From contig JALRDC010000035.1 in NCBI GenBank assembly GCA_023262245.1, forward strand, positions 1 to 7,278: a DNA stretch of 7,278 nucleotides. Reading direction: 5' to 3'. This DNA comes from Flavobacteriaceae bacterium. GTDB taxonomy: Bacteria > Bacteroidota > Bacteroidia > Flavobacteriales > Flavobacteriaceae. Numbering within the stretch: the stretch's first letter is position 1; every line of letters begins with the position of its first letter. Below the pieces are notes generated by a model that was not told where the DNA came from, searched no databases, and saw only the letters and a list, made by a program, of their open reading frames with translations. A program made the position numbers and the translations under genes. This document shows positions 1-5,778 of this stretch, piece after piece.

Positions 1-2
1 GT

Positions 3-179
3 TATAGATTAGATGTTACAGGAGATATTAATATCTCAACAGGTTCTGTTTATAGAATAAGTGGAACCTCTGTTTTATCTTCAACAACATTAGGAACAGG
101 TGTACTAACATCTTCTCTAACTGCAGTAGGAACAATTACAACTGGTACTTGGAATGCAAATTTAATCACAGGACAATAC
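3..179 (+). CDS. Phage tail-fibre-like repeat fragment (both ends missing)
   Basis: The frame beginning at base 3 is open without a start and reads as a low-complexity stretch rich in Gly, Thr, Ser and small hydrophobics, with units such as GDINISTGSVYRISGTSV, LGTGVLTSSLTAVGT and ITTGTWNANLITGQY. This wording (GTG.L.SSLT.VGT followed by TTGTWNA) is familiar from the repeat shafts of phage tail fibres, including those of marine myoviruses, and from some Bacteroidota tail-fibre-domain adhesins. In such proteins GQY is usually followed by GGTG. Here it is followed by unrelated, Lys/Arg-rich residues, and the frame stops at 294-296, inside the metalloprotease homology of another frame. The recognisable part therefore ends near base 179. 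Family recognition is by eye. Whether it belongs to this chromosome or is foreign or chimeric sequence cannot be settled here. Confidence 0.6.
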
Positions 180-185
180 TCCTTA
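160..185. other. Abrupt junction between phage-like repeat and metalloprotease gene
   Basis: Homology type and reading frame both change within about 25 bases. To the left, the frame starting at base 3 holds the tail-fibre repeat. To the right, the frame starting at base 166 (just after a TAA at 163-165) holds metalloprotease sequence from about PYKNVSLADQK onward. The left frame then runs as nonsense-like sequence and the right frame has several stops upstream, so neither gene is whole. No inverted repeat, target duplication or integrase gene is visible at the join. Confidence 0.6.
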
Positions 186-681
186 CAAAAATGTCTCCTT
201 AGCAGATCAAAAAAGAGGATTAAATTTTTTAGATGTGCATCTTTGGGATTCTCAGACTTGGTTAATGGAGCCTCAGTTGATCTCAAAGATAAATGAGGAA
301 GGTGGGTTAAAAGTGCTTCAGAATCTTCAGTACAGTGCATTAAATCGCATTCTGAGTACTGATCGATTAAACCGAATGCTTTCAACGAGCACAACTTTAA
401 GTGGAACTAGTTTAAGTCCTGATGAACTGATCGAAGAGTTGTTTTCTAGCTTTTACGAAAAAACTTCCGCTCTAGATGATTCCAAAATGGCCCTACAGGT
501 TCGATTTGTAGAACGAATTCAGGAACTCCAGGAAGAGAAAAAGTTAAACCCAAGAATCAAAAGCACTTTAATCGCTATTCAAAGAAAAGTTTTAAAATCA
601 GCTAAAAAGCTATCAAGATCTGAGAACGCGATCAAAAGAAATCATTTCAATTATATTAAAAATCTTGTGAGCATGCCCTAA
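166..681 (+). CDS. Zinc-dependent metalloprotease, C-terminal fragment (DUF5117/DUF4953 type)
   Basis: The open frame runs from 166 to a TAA at 679-681. It matches my recollection of the C-terminal end of the large (about 800-residue) Bacteroidota zinc-dependent metalloproteases: a QK.gLnFLd..Lw...tWLm segment, then LQ..q...LnriLstdRLnRML, then a long helical tail with charged heptads up to the stop. These exported enzymes carry an HExxH zinc site in the middle. That catalytic region is absent here, because the reading frame is interrupted at the junction around 160-185. An ATG at 235 could start a 148-residue protein, but it lies inside the homology and is unlikely to be a natural start. The fragment is therefore either a truncated gene or the tail of an intact gene cut by a chimeric join. 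It lies 86 bases before the sigma gene and is probably not in its operon. Assignment is from motif memory and moderately sure. Confidence 0.65.
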   Translation, partial: SQDNTPYKNVSLADQKRGLNFLDVHLWDSQTWLMEPQLISKINEEGGLKVLQNLQYSALNRILSTDRLNRMLSTSTTLSGTSLSPDELIEELFSSFYEKTSALDDSKMALQVRFVERIQELQEEKKLNPRIKSTLIAIQRKVLKSAKKLSRSENAIKRNHFNYIKNLVSMP

Positions 682-704
682 GGATTAAAAAAATTGCTCC
701 ATTT

Positions 705-733
705 TGTAACCTTTTTCCCCTTTTTTGCATCTA
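705..733 (+). promoter_or_regulatory. Candidate ECF-type promoter (autoregulatory)
   Basis: TGTAAC at 705-710 and GCATCTA at 727-733 are separated so that AAC and CATC lie 17 bases apart. This fits the general ECF promoter plan (a -35 ending in AAC and a -10 like CGTC), and similar TGTAAC...CGTCTA pairs are found upstream of Bacteroidota ECF operons. The expected transcription start, near 740, leaves a leader of about 28 bases before the TTG start at 768. The site does not resemble the housekeeping TTTG/TAnnTTTG promoter. Its place directly before an ECF sigma gene suggests self-activation, which is inference. Confidence 0.6.
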
Positions 734-767
734 TTAAAATAGAGCACCAAAGAAACGCTTAACCAAA

Positions 768-1328
768 TTGAAAATCCGTAATCTATATCCCGAAGACGCT
801 AAACTTATTCGGACAGCTCTTAAGCAAAACAGACGAGCTCAGGAAGCTCTTTATCAAAAATACGCTTCCAAGATGCTCAGTATTTGTAGAATGTATATTC
901 AGGATATTCATTTTGCTGAAGATGTCCTGATGCGTGGCTTTCTCAAAGCTTTTACTCACTTAAAACAGTTTGGAAAAACAACAAATTTCGAAGGATGGTT
1001 ACGAAAAATAATGATTAATGAAGCCTTGAATTTTCTCCGTTCCAAAAAACAACTGATTTTTATTGAAGAACAATCATTCGAAGTCCCTGAAGACCGGCTT
1101 CCTGAAGTAGCTTTTTCTATTGAAGACCTTCAATACTATATCGATCAACTCCCAGAGTCGCAGAAAGTTGTTTTTATTCTCTTTGCTGTTGAGGGATACA
1201 GTCATAAAGAAATTGCAACACTCGTCAAAATCCCTATTGGAACCTCAAAAGCCTATCTATCAAGAGCAAGAACAACATTACAGCAATTCGTAAAAATACA
1301 TTATTCAAAAAAAAATGAAAAAGCATAA
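768..1328 (+). CDS. ECF-family RNA polymerase sigma-70 factor
   Basis: This is a 186-residue two-domain sigma factor that would direct core RNA polymerase to a small regulon. Residues about 23-93 form region 2 (ALYQKYASKML, then the -10-reading helix around FAEDVLMRGFLKAF and the NFEGWLRKIMINEALNFLR end). Residues about 120-176 form region 4, with LPESQKVVFILFAVEGYSHKE as the start of the -35-binding helix-turn-helix and IPIGTSKAYLSRAR as its recognition helix. Length is typical of ECF factors. The start is TTG at 768: an in-frame stop at 735-737 and the lack of any ATG before residue 35, which would cut into region 2, leave little choice. The gene follows an ECF-type promoter and overlaps the anti-sigma gene by 14 bases, a usual arrangement for a sigma held inactive at the membrane. 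The regulon is unknown, but its own operon is the likely first target. Confidence 0.93.
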   Translation: MKIRNLYPEDAKLIRTALKQNRRAQEALYQKYASKMLSICRMYIQDIHFAEDVLMRGFLKAFTHLKQFGKTTNFEGWLRKIMINEALNFLRSKKQLIFIEEQSFEVPEDRLPEVAFSIEDLQYYIDQLPESQKVVFILFAVEGYSHKEIATLVKIPIGTSKAYLSRARTTLQQFVKIHYSKKNEKA

Positions 1329-1974
1329 ACTAGAATCCCAATTCAAAGAAAAGTTAGCGCTCAGAAGGATTGATCCTTCCCCAGAAGTTTGGGAACAACT
1401 TGATCGCACTTTGCAGCTTAAAAACAAGAGAAAATTGCTGTATGGGTATGCTCTGGTGGGGGTGGTTTTAGTACTCCTGGGGTGGAATCTTTTTTATGAA
1501 AATTCTTCATTCACAACACTACCGAATACTGAACAACCTCTCGTAGAAGAAGAAAATTTTATTAAAATAATCCCCTCGGAACCTTCTAGGATAAACAATC
1601 CTACTAGAGAGACTAAGCAACCCCTATCTGTGGGATATATTCCCCAAAGCAAAGCTCTTCAGTCCTTCGATATTAATACAATTATTCCTTCTTTGGCACA
1701 GCTTAATCCACTACCGATACCCCTGGTAAAGCAGGACGAACAAATTAGCGATAGCTTACTTCAGCTAGAAACCGAGGCGTTACTCCAACTTGCCTATAAA
1801 AATATCCGAGTAGCTCGTAACAAACAAAGCAAACAACAATTGAAAGCTTTAGAGTTACTCATCGCTGTAGAAACGGAGTTATACTCTGAGATACAATTAA
1901 AAACAAAAATCATAGACTTTATTCGTGGTAGCTACACAAAAGTCAGCATGAATTCAAATGAAATCAACCAATAA
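1315..1974 (+). CDS. Probable single-pass membrane anti-sigma factor
   Basis: This 219-residue protein has a short cytoplasmic N-terminus (about 1-40), one membrane segment at about 41-60 (LLYGYALVGVVLVLLGWNLF) and a long periplasmic part. The N-terminal pattern of a charged helix followed by PSPEVWEQLD resembles the small anti-sigma N-termini found behind Bacteroidota ECF factors. The zinc HxxxCxxC motif of ZAS-type anti-sigmas is absent, and the cytoplasmic part is shorter than the usual 70-100 residues. The periplasmic part is Pro/Ser/Thr-rich to about residue 140 and helical after that, and would be the sensing region. The ATG at 1315 lies inside the last codons of the sigma gene, implying translational coupling. 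The next gene starts 12 bases after its stop. The role is inferred from topology and position. It could instead be an unrelated membrane protein of the operon. Confidence 0.75.
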   Translation: MKKHKLESQFKEKLALRRIDPSPEVWEQLDRTLQLKNKRKLLYGYALVGVVLVLLGWNLFYENSSFTTLPNTEQPLVEEENFIKIIPSEPSRINNPTRETKQPLSVGYIPQSKALQSFDINTIIPSLAQLNPLPIPLVKQDEQISDSLLQLETEALLQLAYKNIRVARNKQSKQQLKALELLIAVETELYSEIQLKTKIIDFIRGSYTKVSMNSNEINQ

Positions 1975-1986
1975 ATTCAATTCCCT

Positions 1987-2748
1987 ATGAAAACACACAC
2001 CCTACTCTTTAACATATTACTTTTCATTTTGCTTCCTTTTCAAATATTGATAGCACAAAAAAAGGATCCTTTATTTAATCCGAGAAAAGATCCCTTGAGT
2101 AATTTTACGCAGTTAAAAATATACTCCGGAATCACTGTAAATCTGATTCCCTCAGACGAAAATAAAGCTATAATTTACGGAGATCACTACGGAGGAATCC
2201 TTTTAAAACAAAAAGGAAATACCTTAAAAATACGCATGCGTTTTGGAGAGTTATTTCATTACAACAACGCCTATGTTGATTTGTACTTTAAAAAACCTCT
2301 ACAAGTACTTAAGCTGCATCAAGGAGCGCAAGTAAATACGCAAGCCCCTTTAAAGCACAATAAAATCGTGATAAAAGCACATGAAGGCGCTCGCTTTGAC
2401 GGAGTGGTAAACACAAAGCTTTTAATTACAAAAGCACGAACAGGAGGCCTGGTTCGTCTTGAGGGAGCTACTAGTGAACACATTCTCAAAGTCAGCACAG
2501 GTGGAATTTGTTTTGCTGAAGAGCTGCTTTCAGACCGAACTCAAGTCAGTATTTTCGCCGGTGGAGAAGCAGGTGTTTTCTCAGACCAACACATTGAAGC
2601 TCAGGTTTCAATGGGAGGAAATATTGGTATTAAAGGCAAACCAAAAAGCATTGTCGCAAGAAGAACCTTTGCCGGTGAGATCTACAGCTTAAATCAAAAC
2701 AACAACCGCTTTTATTTTAAACGCAACCGCAATAGAATCTATAATTAA
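1987..2748 (+). CDS. Exported head-GIN (DUF2807) domain protein
   Basis: The 253-residue product begins with a signal peptide (residues 1 to about 23, hydrophobic stretch LLFNILLFILLPFQILIA). The mature part starts with the usual DUF2807 opening, FTQLKIYSGITVNLIPSDEN, in which a phenylalanine and 'sGi.v.l' precede a beta-rich domain. Gly-rich turns then recur about every 19-21 residues (near 112, 133, 152, 171, 191 and 210), for example EGARFDGV, TGGLVRLEG, TGGICFAEE and MGGNIGIKG, which fits a stacked beta-solenoid. The tail is basic and Asn/Arg-rich. DUF2807 proteins are common in Bacteroidota, are exported, and often sit next to sigma/anti-sigma pairs; their biochemical role is not established. 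It is the third gene of the operon, 12 bases after the anti-sigma and 10 bases before the next gene. The family call is fairly sure; no enzyme activity is implied. Confidence 0.82.
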   Translation: MKTHTLLFNILLFILLPFQILIAQKKDPLFNPRKDPLSNFTQLKIYSGITVNLIPSDENKAIIYGDHYGGILLKQKGNTLKIRMRFGELFHYNNAYVDLYFKKPLQVLKLHQGAQVNTQAPLKHNKIVIKAHEGARFDGVVNTKLLITKARTGGLVRLEGATSEHILKVSTGGICFAEELLSDRTQVSIFAGGEAGVFSDQHIEAQVSMGGNIGIKGKPKSIVARRTFAGEIYSLNQNNNRFYFKRNRNRIYN

Positions 2749-2758
2749 TTTAAATAAC

Positions 2759-3781
2759 ATGAAAGTTTACAACCACAACATTCTTCTAATTGTATTAAGT
2801 TTTTGCGTTTCGTCCTTCGCTCAAGAAGCGCAAAATCAATACCTCCTAGAACGATTCAACGATCAAAAAAACCAAATCCAGAATGAGGAGCGCGCCCGAT
2901 TAAAATCGCGTATTAAAGAGGTAAACGAAGCTCTTTTCCAACAAGAAATTACAGAATCTGAGGCGGATAGCTTAAAACTGAAATACGCCGAAGAAGCAGC
3001 ACTACAAATTGAGGAAAAGGTTTTATCAGCAGAAGCGAAGTATTACGAGAATGGTCTAGAATACAACCGAACTGAAGAGGAAGACAATAACTACTACACC
3101 TATGATTATTCCCGCAGAAGAAGGGAACGCAAAAGTTTTTTTAGTAATGATTTGGTTTTTGCCGCTGGGCTTAACAACCTAATAGAAGAGGAAAATACAC
3201 TAGAGGATACGGCTTATGAATTCATCAAATCCTTTTTTGTTGAATTGGGCTGGTCGTGGAAAATAAATCTTATTCCAAATTCTGGATTGATCAATTTGAG
3301 ATACGGCTTTTCTTTTCAATTCAATTCCCTTAGACCAAAAGACAAGGGTATTTTCACAAATACGGATGGTTTAATCGAGCGAATTCCTTATAGTGAACCT
3401 TTGATTAGAAATCAACTGCAATATACCAACCTTGTGTTTCCTGTTCATTTTGAATTAGGCTCTAATAGTAAGCAAATAAAGACTTATACCAAGGATGGGA
3501 GTTATGTGCAACAGACCTATCATCGCAATTCTTTTATCGTTGGCGGAGGAGCTTATGGTGGCTTTAACATCCATAACATTCAAAGAATTAAAGCGGAAGG
3601 CTATAAGAATAAAATAAAAAACGATTTAAATTTTAATGACCTTGTGTACGGTGTCAGTGGTTATATCTCTTTTCCCGGAATGCTAACCCTTTATGCAAAA
3701 GCCGACCTTTCACCCCTCTTTAAAGATCAATATTACTTGAGAAACAATATCTCCTTAGGGATACGTTTTGATATTAATTAA
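2759..3781 (+). CDS. Exported coiled-coil plus putative outer-membrane beta-barrel protein
   Basis: I do not recognise a named family. The 340-residue protein has a signal peptide ending at about residue 22 (IVLSFCVSSFAQ). Residues about 25-95 are a highly charged, probably coiled-coil helix (QNEERARLKSRIKEVNEALF and onward). A Tyr/Asn/Arg-rich linker follows at about 100-126 (NNYYTYDYSRRRRERK). From about residue 130 to the end, alternating hydrophobic and aromatic strands and Gly-rich turns (FAAGLNN, INLRYGFSFQF, FIVGGGAYGGFNI, GVSGYISFPGMLTLYAKADL) end in ISLGIRFDIN, a pattern expected for a small outer-membrane beta-barrel. The coiled coil could span periplasm or bind peptidoglycan, which is inference. 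As the last gene of the sigma-factor operon, 10 bases after the DUF2807 gene, it probably acts in the envelope and is controlled by that sigma factor. The closing inverted repeat begins 37 bases after its stop. Confidence 0.7.
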   Translation: MKVYNHNILLIVLSFCVSSFAQEAQNQYLLERFNDQKNQIQNEERARLKSRIKEVNEALFQQEITESEADSLKLKYAEEAALQIEEKVLSAEAKYYENGLEYNRTEEEDNNYYTYDYSRRRRERKSFFSNDLVFAAGLNNLIEEENTLEDTAYEFIKSFFVELGWSWKINLIPNSGLINLRYGFSFQFNSLRPKDKGIFTNTDGLIERIPYSEPLIRNQLQYTNLVFPVHFELGSNSKQIKTYTKDGSYVQQTYHRNSFIVGGGAYGGFNIHNIQRIKAEGYKNKIKNDLNFNDLVYGVSGYISFPGMLTLYAKADLSPLFKDQYYLRNNISLGIRFDIN

Positions 3782-3817
3782 ATTAATTCAACCCTAATTG
3801 ATCATCAATAAACTTGA

Positions 3818-3849
3818 ATATTTTCTATAAATAAACCAATAGAAAATAT
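3818..3849. terminator. Perfect 11-bp inverted repeat between convergent genes
   Basis: ATATTTTCTAT at 3818-3828 pairs exactly with ATAGAAAATAT at 3839-3849 across a 10-base loop (AAATAAACCA). It sits in the 69-base gap between two converging genes, 37 bases after the plus-strand stop and one base after the minus-strand stop. This placement suggests a bidirectional transcription end. The stem has only one G:C pair, so it would be weak as a classical intrinsic terminator. Confidence 0.5.
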
Positions 3850-3850
3850 C

Positions 3851-4270
3851 CTACACTCTTGTTTTTTGATTTGGGACAAGTGCAAGTGTTAAAACGCAAA
3901 TAAGTAGAAAATATTTAAAAAATTCTGTAGCTGAAAAATAGATAACCATTCCGCAAGAAAGTCCTATTAAATAAACCCAAAAAAAACGTTTTCTATCAAT
4001 AATTGTGAAGAGTCTTCGATAGGTTGTATTTAAAAATAATATCATGGACATCAAATAAAAAAGTATGGGTAATACTATTTGAAAACCAACAGTAGTTGGC
4101 TCGGGATAAAAGCTCCCGTTTTTAAAGAGGGTATCAAATTCAACACCTATTATTACTAAAAAAATGATAACGGAACTGATCCAAAAAATAAGAGAAAATA
4201 CAATTCTTACAATAAATTGTACTCTATTGACATTCTCCTCACTAAAAAAAAAGTTGAAAAAGTTATTCAT
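3851..4270 (-). CDS. Small four-helix membrane protein, unknown function
   Basis: The 139-residue protein has four likely membrane segments at about 18-42, 62-82, 95-112 and 118-133, with a short Phe/Asn-rich N-terminus and a basic end (PNQKTRV). The loops hold TLFKNGSFYPEP (about 47-58) and the basic TTYRRLF and IDRKRFF stretches (82-97), the latter on the cytoplasmic side by the positive-inside rule if the N-terminus is also inside. No catalytic or binding motif is visible. I cannot place it in a named family, though it has the size and layout of many uncharacterised Bacteroidota membrane proteins. Base composition is very AT-rich, partly because Phe, Ile and Asn codons dominate. The ATG at 4270 is the first start after the arginase stop, 62 bases upstream, and a TAnnTTTG box lies in that gap, so it may be transcribed separately from arginase or by read-through. 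Confidence 0.7.
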   Translation of the reverse strand: MNNFFNFFFSEENVNRVQFIVRIVFSLIFWISSVIIFLVIIGVEFDTLFKNGSFYPEPTTVGFQIVLPILFYLMSMILFLNTTYRRLFTIIDRKRFFWVYLIGLSCGMVIYFSATEFFKYFLLICVLTLALVPNQKTRV

Positions 4271-4282
4271 GAGAATAAAAAG

Positions 4283-4301
4283 ATTTGGGATTATTCCAAA
4301 T
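4283..4301 (-). terminator. Weak hairpin after arginase
   Basis: On the minus strand ATTTGG and CCAAAT form a 6-bp stem with a 7-base loop (AATAATC), followed directly by CTTTTTATT. It lies about 30 bases after the arginase stop and could end arginase transcription. The stem is short, has two G:C pairs and overlaps the candidate promoter box of the next gene, so chance is a real alternative. Confidence 0.25.
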
Positions 4302-4304
4302 ATA
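4297..4304 (-). promoter_or_regulatory. Candidate -7 box for the small membrane-protein gene
   Basis: On the minus strand TATATTTG matches the Bacteroidota -7 consensus TAnnTTTG exactly and lies 26 bases before the ATG at 4270. No TTTG -33 element is visible at the usual distance upstream, so support is limited to this one box. Confidence 0.35.
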
Positions 4305-4332
4305 ATAATAAAATTAAGATTCTATAATAAGA

Positions 4333-5274
4333 CTAAATTTTAAATATCTGTTCGATGATTTCAAAGACTACTTCTGCCATTCGATTTCCTTTTTCGTCCA
4401 AAAGCGGATTGATCTCACTGACCTCTAAGGCAACCACCTTATCACTTTGAAGGGCAGCTTGTATGAGTTCAATTATTTCTTGAGGATCAAAACCTTTGGA
4501 GACTGGGGTTCCTGTGCCTCGGGAAACCAAATCGCAATCCAATGCATCAACATCAAAAGTTATATAAATATGATCTACCGTTCTCAGCTGATTAAGCGCC
4601 TCTTTGATACAGCTTTTCAATCCCCGGTGACGTAATTCATGTACGGGATAATTACGGATTTTTTTAGCGTTTATAATTGCTTCTTCCTCAACCTCAATGT
4701 CCCGAACACCAAAATAAATCAAATGTTCTGGTTTTAAAATTGGGAGAACGGTTCCCAAATGCTTCATCGCTTCCCAATCTGCTATGGTCTCCTTACTAAC
4801 AGGATTAATTTGATGTTCAAAATTATCGTGCCCTAAAGCTGCTGCCAGGGGCATTCCGTGAACATTTCCGGATGGGGAACTCATAGGGCTGTGTAAGTCG
4901 GCATGCGCATCAATCCATATCACGCCAAGGGTTTTATTGGGATTTGCTGCTTTAATACCCGCTAAAGTTCCCAAAGCGGAAGAATGATCCCCAGATAAAA
5001 CTAGAGGAAATTGATTGGCTTCAAGACTGGTTTGTGTAGCTTTTTTTAGTCGTTTGCATTGTTCCAAAACAGAATTGATGCGCTTCGCTGTGGAGTTTTT
5101 TACTTTGTTATAAACCGTCTCATTATGTGTTTCTATATCTACAAAAGGGTGTCGATTAAAAAAGTCATTGTTGGCATTTATTGCGGCAATCTCCAGCGCA
5201 TCAATACCCATATCGGAACCACGAGTCCCCGCTCCAATGTCGGAACGGTTTTTTAAGATTATAAGTTCTTTCAT
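4333..5274 (-). CDS. Arginase family hydrolase, probably arginase
   Basis: This 313-residue ureohydrolase probably converts L-arginine to ornithine and urea with two Mn2+ ions in the cytoplasm. The metal-binding motifs are all present in order: GDHS (95-98), DAHAD (122-126) and DVD (241-243). The SGNVHGMPL stretch (135-143) carries the active-site His139, TGTPV (254-258) is intact, and Glu287 in EVSEINPLLD matches the substrate-guanidinium Glu of arginases. Length is normal. The LLDEKGNRMAEV ending and SGNxHGMPL favour arginase over agmatinase or formimidoylglutamase. Two details differ from the textbook form: DVDALDCD, where most have DP, and TPVSKG, where most have P.GG. I believe both recur in flavobacterial arginases. 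The ATG at 5274 gives the expected N-terminus with no earlier need. No ornithine-using gene is adjacent. It is divergent from the TerB-like gene, 87 bases away. Substrate is inferred from motifs. Confidence 0.88.
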   Translation of the reverse strand: MKELIILKNRSDIGAGTRGSDMGIDALEIAAINANNDFFNRHPFVDIETHNETVYNKVKNSTAKRINSVLEQCKRLKKATQTSLEANQFPLVLSGDHSSALGTLAGIKAANPNKTLGVIWIDAHADLHSPMSSPSGNVHGMPLAAALGHDNFEHQINPVSKETIADWEAMKHLGTVLPILKPEHLIYFGVRDIEVEEEAIINAKKIRNYPVHELRHRGLKSCIKEALNQLRTVDHIYITFDVDALDCDLVSRGTGTPVSKGFDPQEIIELIQAALQSDKVVALEVSEINPLLDEKGNRMAEVVFEIIEQIFKI

Positions 5275-5318
5275 AAAAATTGAGGTCGCTACTAAAATTA
5301 CAAGCTAAAATAAAACTC

Positions 5319-5344
5319 TTTGATGATTCCATTTTTTATCTTTA
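5319..5344 (+). promoter_or_regulatory. Weak candidate promoter of the TerB-like gene
   Basis: TTTG at 5319-5322 and TATCTTTA at 5337-5344 (seven of eight positions of TAnnTTTG) precede the ATG at 5362. The 14-base gap between them is shorter than usual for Bacteroidota housekeeping promoters, so the -33 assignment is doubtful. Confidence 0.25.
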
Positions 5345-5361
5345 ACAAAAAATATACAAAT

Positions 5362-5778
5362 ATGTCCTTTTCAGACTTGTACACTCCAGGATTTAAATCA
5401 AGAAATAAAGATCATTTTGCTGCAATAGTAAGGATTGCATTAGCCGATGGAACCATCTCTAAAGAAGAAGAAGCCTTTATTAACCGCACTGCCATAAATT
5501 TAGAAATAGAGGAAGATGAGGTAGCAGCAATAATGGCAAATATTGAAGCGCATCCCATAAACCCTCCCAGTTCTAAACAACGTAGATTAGAACGATTATA
5601 TGATTTATCGCGTATGGTATATGCAGATCACATTGCAGATGAGGCTGAAAAAAAATTGATGCATCGCTTAGTCATCGGATTGGGGTTTGATGCAGATCAA
5701 GTGGATGCCATAATAGAAAAGTCTTTTAAAGAAATTCTTAAAGGCAGTGACGAAGACGAGTTTGTAGCGGCTTTCTAA
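5362..5778 (+). CDS. TerB-like (tellurite resistance TerB / DUF533 type) protein
   Basis: This 138-residue, soluble, all-helical acidic protein has no signal peptide. The first helical unit contains AAIVRIALADGTISKEEEAF (20-39). The second contains YDLSRMVYADHIADEAEKK (80-98), followed by LMHRLVIGLGFD and a DADQVDAII helix. The paired 'aDG.is..E' and 'aD.i.d.Ek' acidic turns are typical of the TerB superfamily, in which such residues bind metal ions. The protein ends in an acidic tail (GSDEDEFVAAF). Despite the name, single TerB-like proteins away from a ter cluster have no proven tellurite role, and no other ter gene is near. The ATG at 5362 is preferred over an upstream in-frame TTG/ATG pair at 5320-5325: the A-rich leader (AACAAAAAATATACAAAT) fits a translation start, and the extra 14 residues look unrelated to the fold. 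Its stop overlaps that of the converging small membrane gene by four bases. Confidence 0.8.
   Translation: MSFSDLYTPGFKSRNKDHFAAIVRIALADGTISKEEEAFINRTAINLEIEEDEVAAIMANIEAHPINPPSSKQRRLERLYDLSRMVYADHIADEAEKKLMHRLVIGLGFDADQVDAIIEKSFKEILKGSDEDEFVAAF

Noticed and set aside
50..394. Minus-strand open frame of 114 codons across the left junction
   Set aside because: It spans the phage-like and metalloprotease halves antisense, shows no family-like motif, and both halves have convincing plus-strand readings.
1455..1485. G-rich stretch that could form a two-layer G-quadruplex
   Set aside because: It is explained by Gly/Val/Leu/Trp codons of the anti-sigma membrane helix, and the G runs are too short and uneven to argue for a structure.
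2459..2692. Plus-strand open frame of 77 codons inside the DUF2807 gene
   Set aside because: It is a shifted frame of a clear protein with repeat pattern and signal peptide; no independent signal supports it.
4447..4635. Plus-strand open frame opposite arginase
   Set aside because: It is antisense to conserved arginase motifs, and its composition looks like a shadow of them.
5059..5256. Plus-strand open frame opposite the arginase N-terminus
   Set aside because: It is an antisense shadow with no leader or motif.
5362..5778. Tellurite-resistance operon
   Set aside because: Only a lone TerB-like gene is present; no terC, terD/E or terZ relatives are adjacent.
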